Of a DNA stretch of 64,000 nucleotides, positions 16,639 to 25,824 are shown one piece after another (positions within the stretch are counted from its first letter, which is position 1; every line of letters starts with the position of its first letter). Made by a program: the position numbers and the translations under genes. The notes below the pieces were generated by a model. That model saw only the letters and a program-made list of their open reading frames with translations, searched no databases and had not been told where the DNA came from. Source of the DNA: Pseudonocardia sp. DSM 110487 (GTDB lineage: Bacteria > Actinomycetota > Actinomycetes > Mycobacteriales > Pseudonocardiaceae); NCBI RefSeq assembly GCF_019468565.1, contig NZ_CP080521.1:930001-994000 (forward strand). The letters run 5' to 3'.

Positions 16639-18795
16639 GTGGTCGACGTCCCAACGCGTGCTCGGCGAGGCGCCGACGTACGCGCCCGGCTCGGTCGCGC
16701 GGTCTCCGACGTGGAGGCCGCGGAGGACCCGTACGCGGCCTGGTACGCCGGCGGCGACCCCGAGGCGCCGGAAGCGGTCGTCACGGCGGCGATCGACGTC
16801 GTCCCACCGGCCACTCCCGCGGCCCGCTCGACGCTGACCCGCTCGCGCGCCCACCGCAGGGCCCAGCCGGTCGAGCCCGACCGACTCGCCACGGGTCAGT
16901 TCAGGCCGATCGTCACCCGCCCGACGGACGGCTCCGCCGACGACGCCTCCGCCGACCCCGTCACGAGCGAGATGCGCGTCGTCGCACCGGACGACCTGAC
17001 CGGCCCGCTTCCCGCCCTGCCCGCCGTGCGGACGGGGGCGCGCCTGCCGGTCGTCGAGCGTGGCACCGGCGCACACCCCGCCGTCGAGCGGACAGGGGCT
17101 CAGCGCGCTACCCGGGACACCGGGGGATACCCGGCGGCCGACCGAGTCGAGACCCACCCAGCGGCAACCGGCGCGCAGCCCGCGGTCGAGCGCAGCGGGA
17201 GCCGTGCGGCGACGGCCGGTACCGGCGCGCACCCGATGGTCGAACGCACCGGGGCGCAGGCAGCGGCCGCGCCGGCCGTCGAGCGCACGGGCGGGCTGCG
17301 CAGGCCGGCCGCCACCGAGGTCACCGGCCCCCAGCCGGCGATCAGCGACGTCGGGCCGGAGGGCACCGGCTCGTACCGGCACGGCGGCGCCGCGCACGAG
17401 CCGCCGCGCGTAGCCGCTCCGGCATGGACGGCGTACCTGAACGACGCGCCGACCGGGCCGATGCCGGCGATCCAGGACGAGTCGTCCACACACCCGATCG
17501 GGACGGTCACCGCGCCGGTCGCGGTCGTGACCGCGCCGCCTGCGCCACCTGCAGCACCCGCGCCTGCCGAGGACCTCGAGCCCGCCGTCGCGCCCCGGCC
17601 GCGGCCCGTCTCCGAGCTCATCGCCGCACCCGATGTCGTACCCCGGCGCTCGCGGCGGGATCGGCGCGCGGTCGAGGAAACGTCGCAACGCCGTGGCCTG
17701 CTACGAGCCACGGTCATCGCCGTCGTGCTCGCGATGATCGGCGGCGGGGCGAGCGCGCTCGCCGCGGACAAGACGATCACGGTGACCGTCGACGGCCAGG
17801 ACCGGATCGTGCACACCTTCGCAGGCGACGTCGGGTCGACGCTCGCAGCGGCCGGGATCGAGCTGACCCCACGGGACCGCGTCGAGCCCGCGCCGACCGC
17901 CGAGGTCGTCGACGGCGATGAGGTGATCTTCACCCACGCCAGGACGCTCACCCTCGTCGAGGGCGCCTCGCAGCGCGACCTGCCGATCCCCGCCACCACG
18001 GTGGAGGAGGCGATGCAGATCCTGGGCCTGGAGGCCACGCCCACCCAGATGTCCGCCCCGCCGGCTTCGCAGATCCCCCTCGACGGGTTCCGCCTGGAGC
18101 TGCGCGTGCCGCGCACCGTGAAGTTCACCGACGGCACGGGGGCGCCGTCGGAGGTCACCACGATGTCCGGCACCGTCGCCGGGCTGCTCGTCGAGAAGGG
18201 CATCCAGCTCGGGCCGGACGACGTGTCCGTCCCTTCGGCGGACACGCCGCTCACCGAGGGCCTCGACGTGCACATCGTGCGCAACGGTGAGGGCGAGGTG
18301 GTCGAGGTCCGGCCGATCGCGCCGCCGGAGCAGGTCATCGAGGACGCGGGGCTGCCGCTGGGCAAGCGGGTGGTCCTCGACAAGGGGGCGCCCGGCGAGC
18401 AGACCGCGATCATGCGCGTGTACGTGCAGAACGGGCAGGAGGTCCGCCGCGAGCAGGTCAGAGCCGGCAGCATGACGCAGCCGAAACCGCGGGTCGTGCG
18501 GCTCGGCACGAACGAGAGCCTCCGGGCGCCCCTGGTGGCCGACGGCAGCGTGTGGGATCGCCTCGCGAAGTGCGAGGCCACCGGGAACTGGGCGGTCAAC
18601 TCCGGCAACGGCTACTACGGCGGCCTCCAGTTCGACGCAGGCACCTGGCGCGCCTACGGCGGCACCGACTACGCGCCGCTCCCGCACCAGGCCTCGCGCG
18701 AAGAGCAGATCGCCGTCGCGTCGAAGGTGCGGGACGACCGGGGTGGCTACGGGGCATGGCCGGCGTGCTCCCGCCGCCTCGGCCTCCCGCGCTGA
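16639..18795 (+). CDS. rpfB: Resuscitation-promoting factor RpfB with long cytoplasmic tail
   Basis: 718 residues from the GTG at 16639. Residues 1-350 are a Pro/Ala/Thr-rich cytoplasmic region with degenerate repeats (GAHPAVERTGAQ, GAHPMVERTGAQ). A membrane anchor follows at about 355-375 (ATVIAVVLAMIGGGASALA), then DUF348 repeats (about 380-560), a G5-type region (about 565-630) and the transglycosylase-like Rpf domain. The latter has the catalytic Glu in KCEATGNWAVNSGNGYYGG and the paired Cys in WPACSRR. Rpf domains cleave peptidoglycan and promote exit from dormancy. The start is uncertain; there is no strong ribosome site. rsmA and ispE follow. Confidence 0.9.
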   Translation: MVDVPTRARRGADVRARLGRAVSDVEAAEDPYAAWYAGGDPEAPEAVVTAAIDVVPPATPAARSTLTRSRAHRRAQPVEPDRLATGQFRPIVTRPTDGSADDASADPVTSEMRVVAPDDLTGPLPALPAVRTGARLPVVERGTGAHPAVERTGAQRATRDTGGYPAADRVETHPAATGAQPAVERSGSRAATAGTGAHPMVERTGAQAAAAPAVERTGGLRRPAATEVTGPQPAISDVGPEGTGSYRHGGAAHEPPRVAAPAWTAYLNDAPTGPMPAIQDESSTHPIGTVTAPVAVVTAPPAPPAAPAPAEDLEPAVAPRPRPVSELIAAPDVVPRRSRRDRRAVEETSQRRGLLRATVIAVVLAMIGGGASALAADKTITVTVDGQDRIVHTFAGDVGSTLAAAGIELTPRDRVEPAPTAEVVDGDEVIFTHARTLTLVEGASQRDLPIPATTVEEAMQILGLEATPTQMSAPPASQIPLDGFRLELRVPRTVKFTDGTGAPSEVTTMSGTVAGLLVEKGIQLGPDDVSVPSADTPLTEGLDVHIVRNGEGEVVEVRPIAPPEQVIEDAGLPLGKRVVLDKGAPGEQTAIMRVYVQNGQEVRREQVRAGSMTQPKPRVVRLGTNESLRAPLVADGSVWDRLAKCEATGNWAVNSGNGYYGGLQFDAGTWRAYGGTDYAPLPHQASREEQIAVASKVRDDRGGYGAWPACSRRLGLPR

Positions 18796-18811
18796 CCGGC
18801 ATGCTCCCGGG

Positions 18812-19666
18812 GTGAATGACGCGCAGTCCCGGCTACTGGGCCCGGCCGAGGTGCGGGCGCTGGCCGCCGAGCTCGACCTGCGGCCGACGAAGCGGCTCGG
18901 GCAGAACTTCGTGCACGACCCGAACACCGTGCGCCGCATCGTCAAGGCAGCCGAGCTGGAACCGGACGACGTCGTCGTGGAGGTCGGGCCCGGGCTCGGG
19001 TCGCTGACACTCGCCCTGCTGCCCGCGGTTCGGGCCGTGCACGCCGTGGAGATCGACCCGGTGCTCGCGGGGCGCCTTCCCGCCACGGCTGCCGACCGGG
19101 CGCCCGCCCTCGCCGACCGGCTCACCGTGACCGCCGCCGACGCGCTCGGCGTGCGCGCCGCGGACCTGCCCGGCCCGGCGCCGACCGCGCTCGTCGCCAA
19201 CCTGCCCTACAACGTCGGCGTGCCGGTGGTGCTGCACCTGCTGGCCGAGCTCCCGCAGCTGCGTCGCGGGCTGGTGATGGTGCAGTCCGAGGTTGCCGAG
19301 CGGCTCGCCGCGACGCCGGGAAGCCGCACCTACGGCGTGCCGAGCGCCAAGCTCGCCTGGTTCGCGGCGGCCCGTAGGGCCGGGCCCGTGCCGCGGGCGG
19401 TGTTCTGGCCGGTGCCCAACGTCGACTCGGGGTTGCTCGCCTTCGACCGCCGCGACCCCCCGCCCGGCGACCGCGTGGCCGTCTTCCGCCTCATCGACAC
19501 CGCGTTCGCCCAGCGCCGCAAGGCGCTGCGCTCCGGCCTCGCGGGTTGGGCGGGCTCGCCGGCCGCCGCCGAGACCGCCCTCCGCGGCGCAGGCATCGAC
19601 CCCATGGCCCGCGCCGAGACCCTCTCCATCGAGGACTTCGCCCGCCTCGCCACCGCCAAAGCCTGA
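18812..19666 (+). CDS. rsmA: 16S rRNA dimethyladenosine transferase RsmA (KsgA)
   Basis: 284 residues. SAM-binding motif VVVEVGPGLGSLTLALL is near residue 51 and the catalytic NLPYNVG near residue 130, both diagnostic of KsgA/RsmA. The N-terminal KRLGQNFVHDPNTVRRI also fits. It dimethylates A1518 and A1519 of 16S rRNA late in 30S assembly. It starts 16 bp after rpfB ends and is probably in the same transcript, as recalled for M. tuberculosis. The GTG start gives the normal N-terminus. Confidence 0.95.
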   Translation: MNDAQSRLLGPAEVRALAAELDLRPTKRLGQNFVHDPNTVRRIVKAAELEPDDVVVEVGPGLGSLTLALLPAVRAVHAVEIDPVLAGRLPATAADRAPALADRLTVTAADALGVRAADLPGPAPTALVANLPYNVGVPVVLHLLAELPQLRRGLVMVQSEVAERLAATPGSRTYGVPSAKLAWFAAARRAGPVPRAVFWPVPNVDSGLLAFDRRDPPPGDRVAVFRLIDTAFAQRRKALRSGLAGWAGSPAAAETALRGAGIDPMARAETLSIEDFARLATAKA

Positions 19667-19676
19667 CGTCCACCCC

Positions 19677-19733
19677 GACTCGCGTGCACTGAGGGCGCGA
19701 CTTGCGTGCACTCACGCCGCGACTCGCGGGGGC
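19677..19733. repeat. Short direct/inverted repeats (CGCGACTYGCGTGCACT)
   Basis: GACTCGCGTGCACT, then GCGACTTGCGTGCACTCA, then GCGACTCGCG occur in a row between rsmA and the ispE promoter. The core GCGACTCGCG/CGCGAGTCGC also appears in the tandem array at 36697-36775. The function is unknown; it may attenuate read-through from rsmA. Confidence 0.45.
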
Positions 19734-19780
19734 AAAGCGCGTGGCGAGGCGGGTCGCGACACGTCCGGGGTGGACGCACG

Positions 19781-19786
19781 TAGGGT
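19781..19786 (+). promoter_or_regulatory. -10 box of ispE, leaderless start
   Basis: TAGGGT ends 6 nt before the ispE GTG. ispE therefore has its own promoter and does not depend only on read-through from rpfB-rsmA. Confidence 0.55.
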
Positions 19787-19792
19787 TGACCG

Positions 19793-20755
19793 GTGCTCGC
19801 CGCCGTCCCGCCACCGGTCACCGTGCGTGTGCCTGCCAAGATCAACTTGCATCTTGCCGTCGGGCCACTGCGCGCCGACGGCTACCACGACCTCGTCACC
19901 GTCTTCCACGCGGTGAGCCTGTTCGACGAGGTCACGGTCGCGGCGAGCGATGCGCCCGGCATCGAGGTGCACGGCGAGGGCGTGTCCGAGGTTCCTGCCG
20001 ACGAGACGAACCTGGCCTGGCGGGCCGTCCAGGTGCTCGCCGAGAAGGCCGACCGCGACCCGGACGTGCGGCTGGTGCTGCGCAAGGGCATCCCGGTCTC
20101 CGGCGGCATGGCGGGGGGCAGCGCGGACGCGGCCGCGGCGCTCGTCGGACTCTCCACGCTGTGGAAGCTCGATCTCAGCCGGGACGAGCTGTCGGTGCTC
20201 GCCGCCGAGCTGGGCAGCGACGTCACGTTCGCGCTCTACGGCGGCACGGCAGTCGGTACCGGACGTGGCGAGCAGATCGTGCCGGTGCTGTCGCGGCACA
20301 CCCAGCACTGGGTGATTGCGCTGCACCGGGGCGGTCTGTCGACGCCCGCGGTGTTCCGCGAGCACGACCGGCTTCGGGGCGACAGCCCGCCTGCGGACCG
20401 GCCGGTGGAGCCGGTGCTCGAGGCGCTCGCGGGTGGTGATCCGAACCAGCTCGCGCTCAGCCTCGGCAACGATCTGCAGGCCGCCGCCGTGAGCATGGCC
20501 CCCGACCTGCGCCGCACGCTTCGCGCGGGCGTGGCCGCGGGCGCGCTCGCCGGATTGGTGTCCGGATCCGGTCCGACCTGCGCCTTCCTGTGCGGTGGCG
20601 CCGAGGCGGCGCTGGACGTCGCCACCGAGCTCGCCGGGGTGGGGGTCTGCCGCACGGTCCGGATCGCGCACGGCCCGGTGCCCGGCGCCCGTGTGGTCGA
20701 CCACGATCCGCCGACCAGCCCGCCGCCCGCCTCGTGGCCGCCGGTGCGTGCCTGA
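19793..20755 (+). CDS. ispE: 4-diphosphocytidyl-2-C-methyl-D-erythritol kinase
   Basis: 320 residues, GHMP kinase fold. VRVPAKINLHLAVGPLRADGYH near the start and the ATP loop VSGGMAGGSADAAAAL near residue 102 are diagnostic of IspE. It phosphorylates CDP-methylerythritol in the cytoplasmic MEP route to isoprenoids, which supplies polyprenol carriers and quinones. The C-terminus is slightly extended and Pro-rich. Its stop overlaps the ATG of the ABC-F gene (TGATG), so these two are coupled. Confidence 0.96.
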   Translation: MLAAVPPPVTVRVPAKINLHLAVGPLRADGYHDLVTVFHAVSLFDEVTVAASDAPGIEVHGEGVSEVPADETNLAWRAVQVLAEKADRDPDVRLVLRKGIPVSGGMAGGSADAAAALVGLSTLWKLDLSRDELSVLAAELGSDVTFALYGGTAVGTGRGEQIVPVLSRHTQHWVIALHRGGLSTPAVFREHDRLRGDSPPADRPVEPVLEALAGGDPNQLALSLGNDLQAAAVSMAPDLRRTLRAGVAAGALAGLVSGSGPTCAFLCGGAEAALDVATELAGVGVCRTVRIAHGPVPGARVVDHDPPTSPPPASWPPVRA

Positions 20756-22530
20756 TGGCCGGCCAGAACCTCGTCAATCTGGAAACCGTCACCGCACACG
20801 TTCCCGGTGATGCCTCCCGGGTGTTGCTCAACGGTGTGTCGCTCGGGGTGGAGCAGGGTGAGCGGATCGGTGTGGTCGGGCTCAACGGTGGCGGCAAGAC
20901 CACGTTGCTCGACATCATCACCGGCACCCGCGCACCGGACGGGGGGCGGGTCAGCCGCATCGGCGGCCTGAACCTCGCCCACCTCGCCCAGTCCGACATC
21001 CTGCCGGCAGGCGCGCGCGTGCGAGACGTCGTGCTGGCCGCGTGGGCCGGCGCCGCCGAGCACGAGTGGGCGGGCGACCCGAAGGTGCGCGACGTCCTCG
21101 ACGGGCTGGGCCTCACCGATCTCGACCGCGGCGTCGAGGGACTGTCCGGCGGGGAGAAGCGGCGCGTCGCGCTCGCGGCCACGCTCGTCGGAGACCCGGA
21201 CCTCGTCGTGCTCGACGAGCCGACCAACCACCTCGACGTCGAGGGCATCACGTGGCTCGCCGAGCACCTGATCGCCCGCCGCTGCGGGGTCGTGGTCGTC
21301 ACGCACGACCGCTGGTTCCTCGACGCGGTCTGCACGCGCACATGGGAGGTCGCGAACGGCCGGGTGGAGAGCTATCTCGGTGGCTACGCCGACTGGGTAT
21401 ACGCCCGCGCCGAGCGCGCCCGGCAGTCCGACGCCGCGGAGGCCCGCCGCCAGAACCTGGCCCGCAAGGAGCTGGCGTGGCTGCGCCGTGGCGCGCCCGC
21501 CCGCACGTCGAAGCCGCGCTTCCGGATCGAGGCGGCGGAGGCGCTGATCGCCGACGTGCCGCCGTTGCGCAACACGGTGGAGCTGCACCGCTTCGCCACC
21601 AACCGGCTCGGCCGCACGGTGCTGGAGCTGGAGGACGCCACCGCGGTCGTGGCCGGGCGCACGCTGCTCGATCACGTCACCTGGCGGGTCGGCCCCGGCG
21701 ACCGGCTCGGGATCGTCGGCGTCAACGGGTCGGGCAAGACCACCCTGCTGCGCAGCCTGAGCGGGGAACGCCCGCTCGACGGCGGCCGGCTGGTGCGCGG
21801 GCGCACCGTCCAGCTCGCTCAGCTCACGCAGGAACTCGTCGACCTGCCCGCCGAGATGCGGGTACTGGAGGCCACCGAGCAGGTCGCGAAGTACGTGCGG
21901 CTCGGCAAGGCGGAACTGTCGGCGTCGCAGGTGCTGGAGCGGCTCGGCTTCCCCGCGTCGCGGCAGTGGACGCCGGTGGGCGACCTGTCCGGCGGGGAGC
22001 GCAGGCGCCTGCAGCTCACCCGGCTGCTGATGGCCGAACCGAACGTCCTGTTGCTCGACGAGCCGACCAACGACCTCGACGTCGACACCCTCACCCAGCT
22101 CGAGGATCTACTCGATGGCTGGCCGGGCACGCTCATCGTCGTCAGCCACGACCGCTACCTCGTGGAACGGGCCTGCGACACCGTTGTCGCGCTGCTGGGG
22201 GACGGGAAGGTCACGCATCTCCCTGGCGGGATCGACGAGTATCTGCAGCGCCGGGCGGCGGTCCGGGACTCCGGCACGGCAGCTTCGGCGCCGCAGGCGA
22301 AGCCCGTCTCGAACGCCGCGCAGCAGCGCGCCGCCCGCAAGGAGGCCGCCCGGCTGGAGCGCCGCATGGAGGCGCTCGCCGCCACCGAGGAGCGGCTGCA
22401 CGCGCAGCTGGTGGAGGCCTCAACCGACCCCGAGCGGCTGATGGCGCTCGATCGCGAGCTGAAGGCCGTGGTGGCCGAACGGGAAGAGGTCGAGCTGGAG
22501 TGGCTCGCCGCGGCGGAGCTGGCCGAGTAG
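20755..22530 (+). CDS. ABC-F family ATPase
   Basis: 591 residues with two ATP-binding cassettes and no membrane segment. Walker A motifs are GLNGGGKTTL (near residue 42) and GVNGSGKTTL (near 322); signature motifs are LSGGEKRRVAL and LSGGERRRLQL; Walker B motifs end LDEPTNHLD and LDEPTNDLD. ABC-F proteins bind the ribosome E site and act in translation or antibiotic protection. A charged coiled coil fills the last ~90 residues. The position after ispE recurs in actinobacteria and suggests a housekeeping role. Confidence 0.93.
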   Translation: MAGQNLVNLETVTAHVPGDASRVLLNGVSLGVEQGERIGVVGLNGGGKTTLLDIITGTRAPDGGRVSRIGGLNLAHLAQSDILPAGARVRDVVLAAWAGAAEHEWAGDPKVRDVLDGLGLTDLDRGVEGLSGGEKRRVALAATLVGDPDLVVLDEPTNHLDVEGITWLAEHLIARRCGVVVVTHDRWFLDAVCTRTWEVANGRVESYLGGYADWVYARAERARQSDAAEARRQNLARKELAWLRRGAPARTSKPRFRIEAAEALIADVPPLRNTVELHRFATNRLGRTVLELEDATAVVAGRTLLDHVTWRVGPGDRLGIVGVNGSGKTTLLRSLSGERPLDGGRLVRGRTVQLAQLTQELVDLPAEMRVLEATEQVAKYVRLGKAELSASQVLERLGFPASRQWTPVGDLSGGERRRLQLTRLLMAEPNVLLLDEPTNDLDVDTLTQLEDLLDGWPGTLIVVSHDRYLVERACDTVVALLGDGKVTHLPGGIDEYLQRRAAVRDSGTAASAPQAKPVSNAAQQRAARKEAARLERRMEALAATEERLHAQLVEASTDPERLMALDRELKAVVAEREEVELEWLAAAELAE

Positions 22531-22594
22531 CTCCACCATCGAGTGACCAGCGCCAAACGCTGTGTCATGGGTGCTGCGTCATTCGGGCGAAGCC

Positions 22595-22610
22595 GTCACG
22601 CTATCGTGAC
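22595..22610. promoter_or_regulatory. Candidate operator upstream of the Pgs-like operon
   Basis: GTCACGCTATCGTGAC is a perfect inverted repeat (6-bp arms, 4-bp spacer) in the 179-bp gap before the operon at 22710. The half-sites face the opposite way from the CRP consensus. No regulator gene is adjacent, so the binding protein is unknown; a short RNA hairpin is the alternative. Confidence 0.35.
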
Positions 22611-22709
22611 AACTTGGACCTGTGCACGTGACATGACGGGGCCGGTGGTGGACGCCGACGTTCGCCGTTCAGCACCGGCCGCCTGAGGAACGTTCGAAGG
22701 GACAGCTCG

Positions 22710-24149
22710 TTGAGCATGCCCTGCTCCCCGCCGACGATCCCGTTGCCCGCGCAGACGATGCCCGACCTGCGATTCCCCCCGTTCCCGGAGTCGCGGTCGG
22801 CGCTGGGTGTGCGCGGCGGCCCTCTCGTCGCGTTGGCCGCGTTGCTGGCCGGGGCGGTCGCCCTTTCGGCGATCGCCGTGTTCGGGGACGGCTGGCCCGC
22901 GTTGTGGATCCCGGCCGGACTCGCGCTCGTGGCGCTCGCCACCTACGCCCTGCTGTGGAGCGCCCTCGTGCGCCCCGTCCGGCGGTTCGCCGCCGCGATG
23001 GCCCGCATGGCGGCCGAGGACCGCGTCGACCTCGTACCCCGCGCCCGGGTCGTGGAGCTCGACCGCGTCGCGCTGGCGCTGTACCGGTTCCGCCGCATCC
23101 GGCCGGGCCGCCGCGGGACACGCTCCCGCCACCGGGTCCCGCTGGCCGTCACGCTCGGGCTGGTCGCCGCCCTCGTGCTGGGCTGGGCGATCCCGGCGGC
23201 CGTGGCGACCGTTGGTGGTGCCGTTCCGCAGACCGAGGCCGTCGTGCGCGACGCGGGCGCGAGCGCCGCGGTGCAGGCGGACGAACTGCACGGCGCGCTG
23301 CGTGGCGGGCTGGCGGCCGTGGAGCGCGCGGCCGCCCTGCCGACCGGCGCCGCGGTCACCGACCCCGCTACGACCGCCTCGCAGGTGCTCGCGGTGGAGC
23401 CGCTCTTCCGCTCGGTGACGGTGGTCGACGCGTCCGGGCAGCCGGTCGTGACGGCGGGGGCATCACCGAGCGCCGCGATCGAGGTCCCGCCCGGCGGGGC
23501 CCGCGTGGTGCAGGCCAACAGCGCCGGCAGCGAGCCCCTCGTGCGCGCCTCGTCCCCGATGTGGGACGGCGCGAGTGCGCTGGTTGCCGAGTTCGATCCG
23601 CGCGCGCTGAACGCCCTGATCCGCGGGTCAGGCGGGCGAACCCGGGTGGTCGACGGGCAGCGGGCGACCGTCCTCGACAGCAGGGGGTACACCGCGTTCG
23701 CCCCGCTGGACGACCCGGCGCTCCGGGCACTGGCTGCCGCCGCGGTGGGGGACACCCCTGCCGTCGACACCCCGGATGACGGGCGGGTGGCCGCTGCCCA
23801 GCGGGTGACCGCGCCCGGCACCGCCACCGATCTGGGCTGGGTGCTCGTCGAGGATCGGAACCTCGCCGCCGCCGCGTTCGCGGGTGACGGGAACCGGCGT
23901 GCCGCGCTCGTCGCGATCGTGGCGGCCGCCGGCCTCGCGTGCGCGGCGCTCGCCTGGACCGCGGTCACGACCGTCGTGCCTGCCCGCAGGCTCGCGCGGC
24001 ACGTCGAACGGCTGGCCGCCGGGGAGACACTGCCGCCGCTCGCCCCGCAGCGGCTCGACGAGATCGGCACCGCGGTGGAGGCGACCAACCGACTGGCCGC
24101 CACTCGGACCGTCAGGCCTGTTCATGGGCTCAGGGTGGCCCGCACGTGA
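22710..24149 (+). CDS. Double-HAMP membrane sensor-like protein without an output domain
   Basis: 479 residues. Two membrane segments near residues 35-80 lead into a HAMP-like stretch (VRPVRRFAAAMARMAAED). A third segment near 145-170 precedes an extracellular domain of about 200 residues that looks like a Cache-type sensor. The fourth segment (about 395-420) is followed by a second HAMP (VVPARRLARHVERLAAGE), and the protein then ends. No kinase, cyclase or methyl-accepting domain is present. The TTG at 22710 has GAAGGGA 7 nt upstream; ATG at 22716 is an alternative. It overlaps pgsB by four bases, so it likely acts with the synthase. Confidence 0.65.
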   Translation: MSMPCSPPTIPLPAQTMPDLRFPPFPESRSALGVRGGPLVALAALLAGAVALSAIAVFGDGWPALWIPAGLALVALATYALLWSALVRPVRRFAAAMARMAAEDRVDLVPRARVVELDRVALALYRFRRIRPGRRGTRSRHRVPLAVTLGLVAALVLGWAIPAAVATVGGAVPQTEAVVRDAGASAAVQADELHGALRGGLAAVERAAALPTGAAVTDPATTASQVLAVEPLFRSVTVVDASGQPVVTAGASPSAAIEVPPGGARVVQANSAGSEPLVRASSPMWDGASALVAEFDPRALNALIRGSGGRTRVVDGQRATVLDSRGYTAFAPLDDPALRALAAAAVGDTPAVDTPDDGRVAAAQRVTAPGTATDLGWVLVEDRNLAAAAFAGDGNRRAALVAIVAAAGLACAALAWTAVTTVVPARRLARHVERLAAGETLPPLAPQRLDEIGTAVEATNRLAATRTVRPVHGLRVART

Positions 24150-25342
24150 CATTCCTGTTCGGCGTGTACGTCGCGGGCTGCCTGCTCCTACTGGTGGCCG
24201 GGATCCTCGAGCAGCGTGGGCACCACCGGCGCCTGCGCTCGATCCCCCAGCGGATCGTCGTGAACGGGATCCGCGGCAAGAGCTCCATCACCCGGCTCTG
24301 CGCTGGGGCGATGCGCGGCGGCGGGCTGCGGGTGATCGCGAAGACGACGGGCACCGCGGCGCGCTTCATCCTCCCCGACGGCGCAGAGGAGCCGGTGCAC
24401 CGCAAGTTCGGGATCGCCAATGTCGTCGAGCAGATCGGCATCGTGCGCCGGGCGGCGTCCTGGCGTCCGGATGCGCTGGTGATCGAGTGCATGGCAGTGC
24501 TGCCGGACCTGCAGGAGATCAACGAGAAGAAGCTGATCCGCTCCACGATCTGCGTGATCTGCAATGTCCGGGAGGACCACCTCGACGAGATGGGGCCCAC
24601 CCTCGACGACGTCGCCCGCTCGCTGTCCCGGTCGATGCCGGAGGGCGGGATCTGCGTCACCGCGGAGCGCGAGCGGCTGCACATCCTGCAGGAGGAGGCC
24701 GACCGGCGGGGGTGCCGGCTCGTCGCGGTGGACCCGGAGTCCGTGCGGGACGAGGAGATGGAGCGCTTCCGATGGATCACGTTCAAGGAGAACGTGGCGG
24801 TCGCGCTGGCCGTGGCGCAGCTCGCGGGCATCGGCCGCGGGGAGGCGATGGCCGGCATGGTGGCGGCCCGACCCGATCCCGGCACGGTCACGGTGGAGAA
24901 CTACGCCACGCACCGGGGCCGGGTGGCGTTCGCCAACGTGTTCGCCGCGAACGACCCCGAGTCGACGCTCATGAACATCGACCTGCTGCGCGGGCGCGGC
25001 CTGATCGCCTCCCCGCTCACGATGGTGATCAACTGCCGGCCGGACCGCGTCGAGCGCAACGGGCAGATGGGCGAGCTGTCCGGCCGGGTGCGACCCGAGC
25101 GGATCGTGCTGATCGGGGAGCAAACCCATACGGCGCGCGGTCGCGTGCCGCGCGATCTCGCCGACCGCGTCGTCGATCTGGGCGGCTCCCTCGATCTGGA
25201 CGCGTTGCTCGACGCGATCGTGATCGGCCATGACGGGATGGGGTCGGTGGTGGCCGTGGGCAACATCCACGGCCAGGGAGAGGTGCTGCTGGAGCGAATC
25301 GCAGCGCTGCCGAGACCGCCTGCTCGTCTGCGGGTCGCCTGA
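24146..25342 (+). CDS. pgsB: PgsB/CapB-like poly-gamma-glutamate synthase ligase
   Basis: 398 residues. An N-terminal membrane segment (LFGVYVAGCLLLLVAGILEQ) is followed by a Mur-ligase-like ATP domain with P-loop NGIRGKSSITRL near residue 41. CVICNVREDHLDEMGPT and NCRPDRVERNGQM match the CapB/PgsB pattern. The length equals that of Bacillus PgsB. In Bacillus, PgsB with PgsC polymerises glutamate through gamma-carboxyl amide bonds at the membrane. The GTG start overlaps the sensor gene and the stop overlaps pgsC by one base. The monomer used here has not been shown to be glutamate. Confidence 0.85.
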   Translation: MTFLFGVYVAGCLLLLVAGILEQRGHHRRLRSIPQRIVVNGIRGKSSITRLCAGAMRGGGLRVIAKTTGTAARFILPDGAEEPVHRKFGIANVVEQIGIVRRAASWRPDALVIECMAVLPDLQEINEKKLIRSTICVICNVREDHLDEMGPTLDDVARSLSRSMPEGGICVTAERERLHILQEEADRRGCRLVAVDPESVRDEEMERFRWITFKENVAVALAVAQLAGIGRGEAMAGMVAARPDPGTVTVENYATHRGRVAFANVFAANDPESTLMNIDLLRGRGLIASPLTMVINCRPDRVERNGQMGELSGRVRPERIVLIGEQTHTARGRVPRDLADRVVDLGGSLDLDALLDAIVIGHDGMGSVVAVGNIHGQGEVLLERIAALPRPPARLRVA

Positions 25343-25824
25343 TGCTGGCGGGATCCCTCGCGCCGCAGGCCGCGACCGTCGCGCTCGCGATCGGCCTGCT
25401 CTTCGCGCTCGTCTGCTACCTCACCACCAACCTCTCGCCCGGCGGCATGATCACCCCGGGCTGGCTCGCGCTCACGCTGGTGGAAGACCCGCGCAAGGTC
25501 GCCGTGATCGCCGCCGTCACGGTCGTCACCTACCTCGGCCTGCGCGGCCTGCAGCGGGCCGTGATCCTCTACGGGAAGCGGCAGTTCGCGGCCGTGATGA
25601 TGCTGTCCGTACTGCTGTCGACGGGCCTGTTCCTGGTGGTGCAGCGCGACTATCCGCTGATCTTCGCCCACGAGACGCTCGGGTTCGTCATCCCGGGACT
25701 GGTCGCCTACCAGCTCGTGCGGCAGCCGCCGGTGGCCACGGTGCTGGCCACGTCGGCGGTGAGCCTCGCCAGCTACGGCGTGCTGGCGAGCGGGCTGGTG
25801 CTCGGGGCGGTGACCGCCCTGTGA
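25342..25824 (+). CDS. pgsC: PgsC/CapC-like membrane subunit
   Basis: 160 residues, almost entirely hydrophobic with four or five membrane segments, the size of PgsC/CapC. The N-terminal LTTNLSPGGMITPGWLAL and central DYPLIFAHETLGFVIPGLVA fit this family, whose members carry the HET-G-PGLVA-type segment. With PgsB it would form the minimal membrane ligase. It is joined to its neighbours by TGATG and GTGA overlaps. No CapA/PgsA gene lies in the operon. Confidence 0.85.
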   Translation: MLAGSLAPQAATVALAIGLLFALVCYLTTNLSPGGMITPGWLALTLVEDPRKVAVIAAVTVVTYLGLRGLQRAVILYGKRQFAAVMMLSVLLSTGLFLVVQRDYPLIFAHETLGFVIPGLVAYQLVRQPPVATVLATSAVSLASYGVLASGLVLGAVTAL

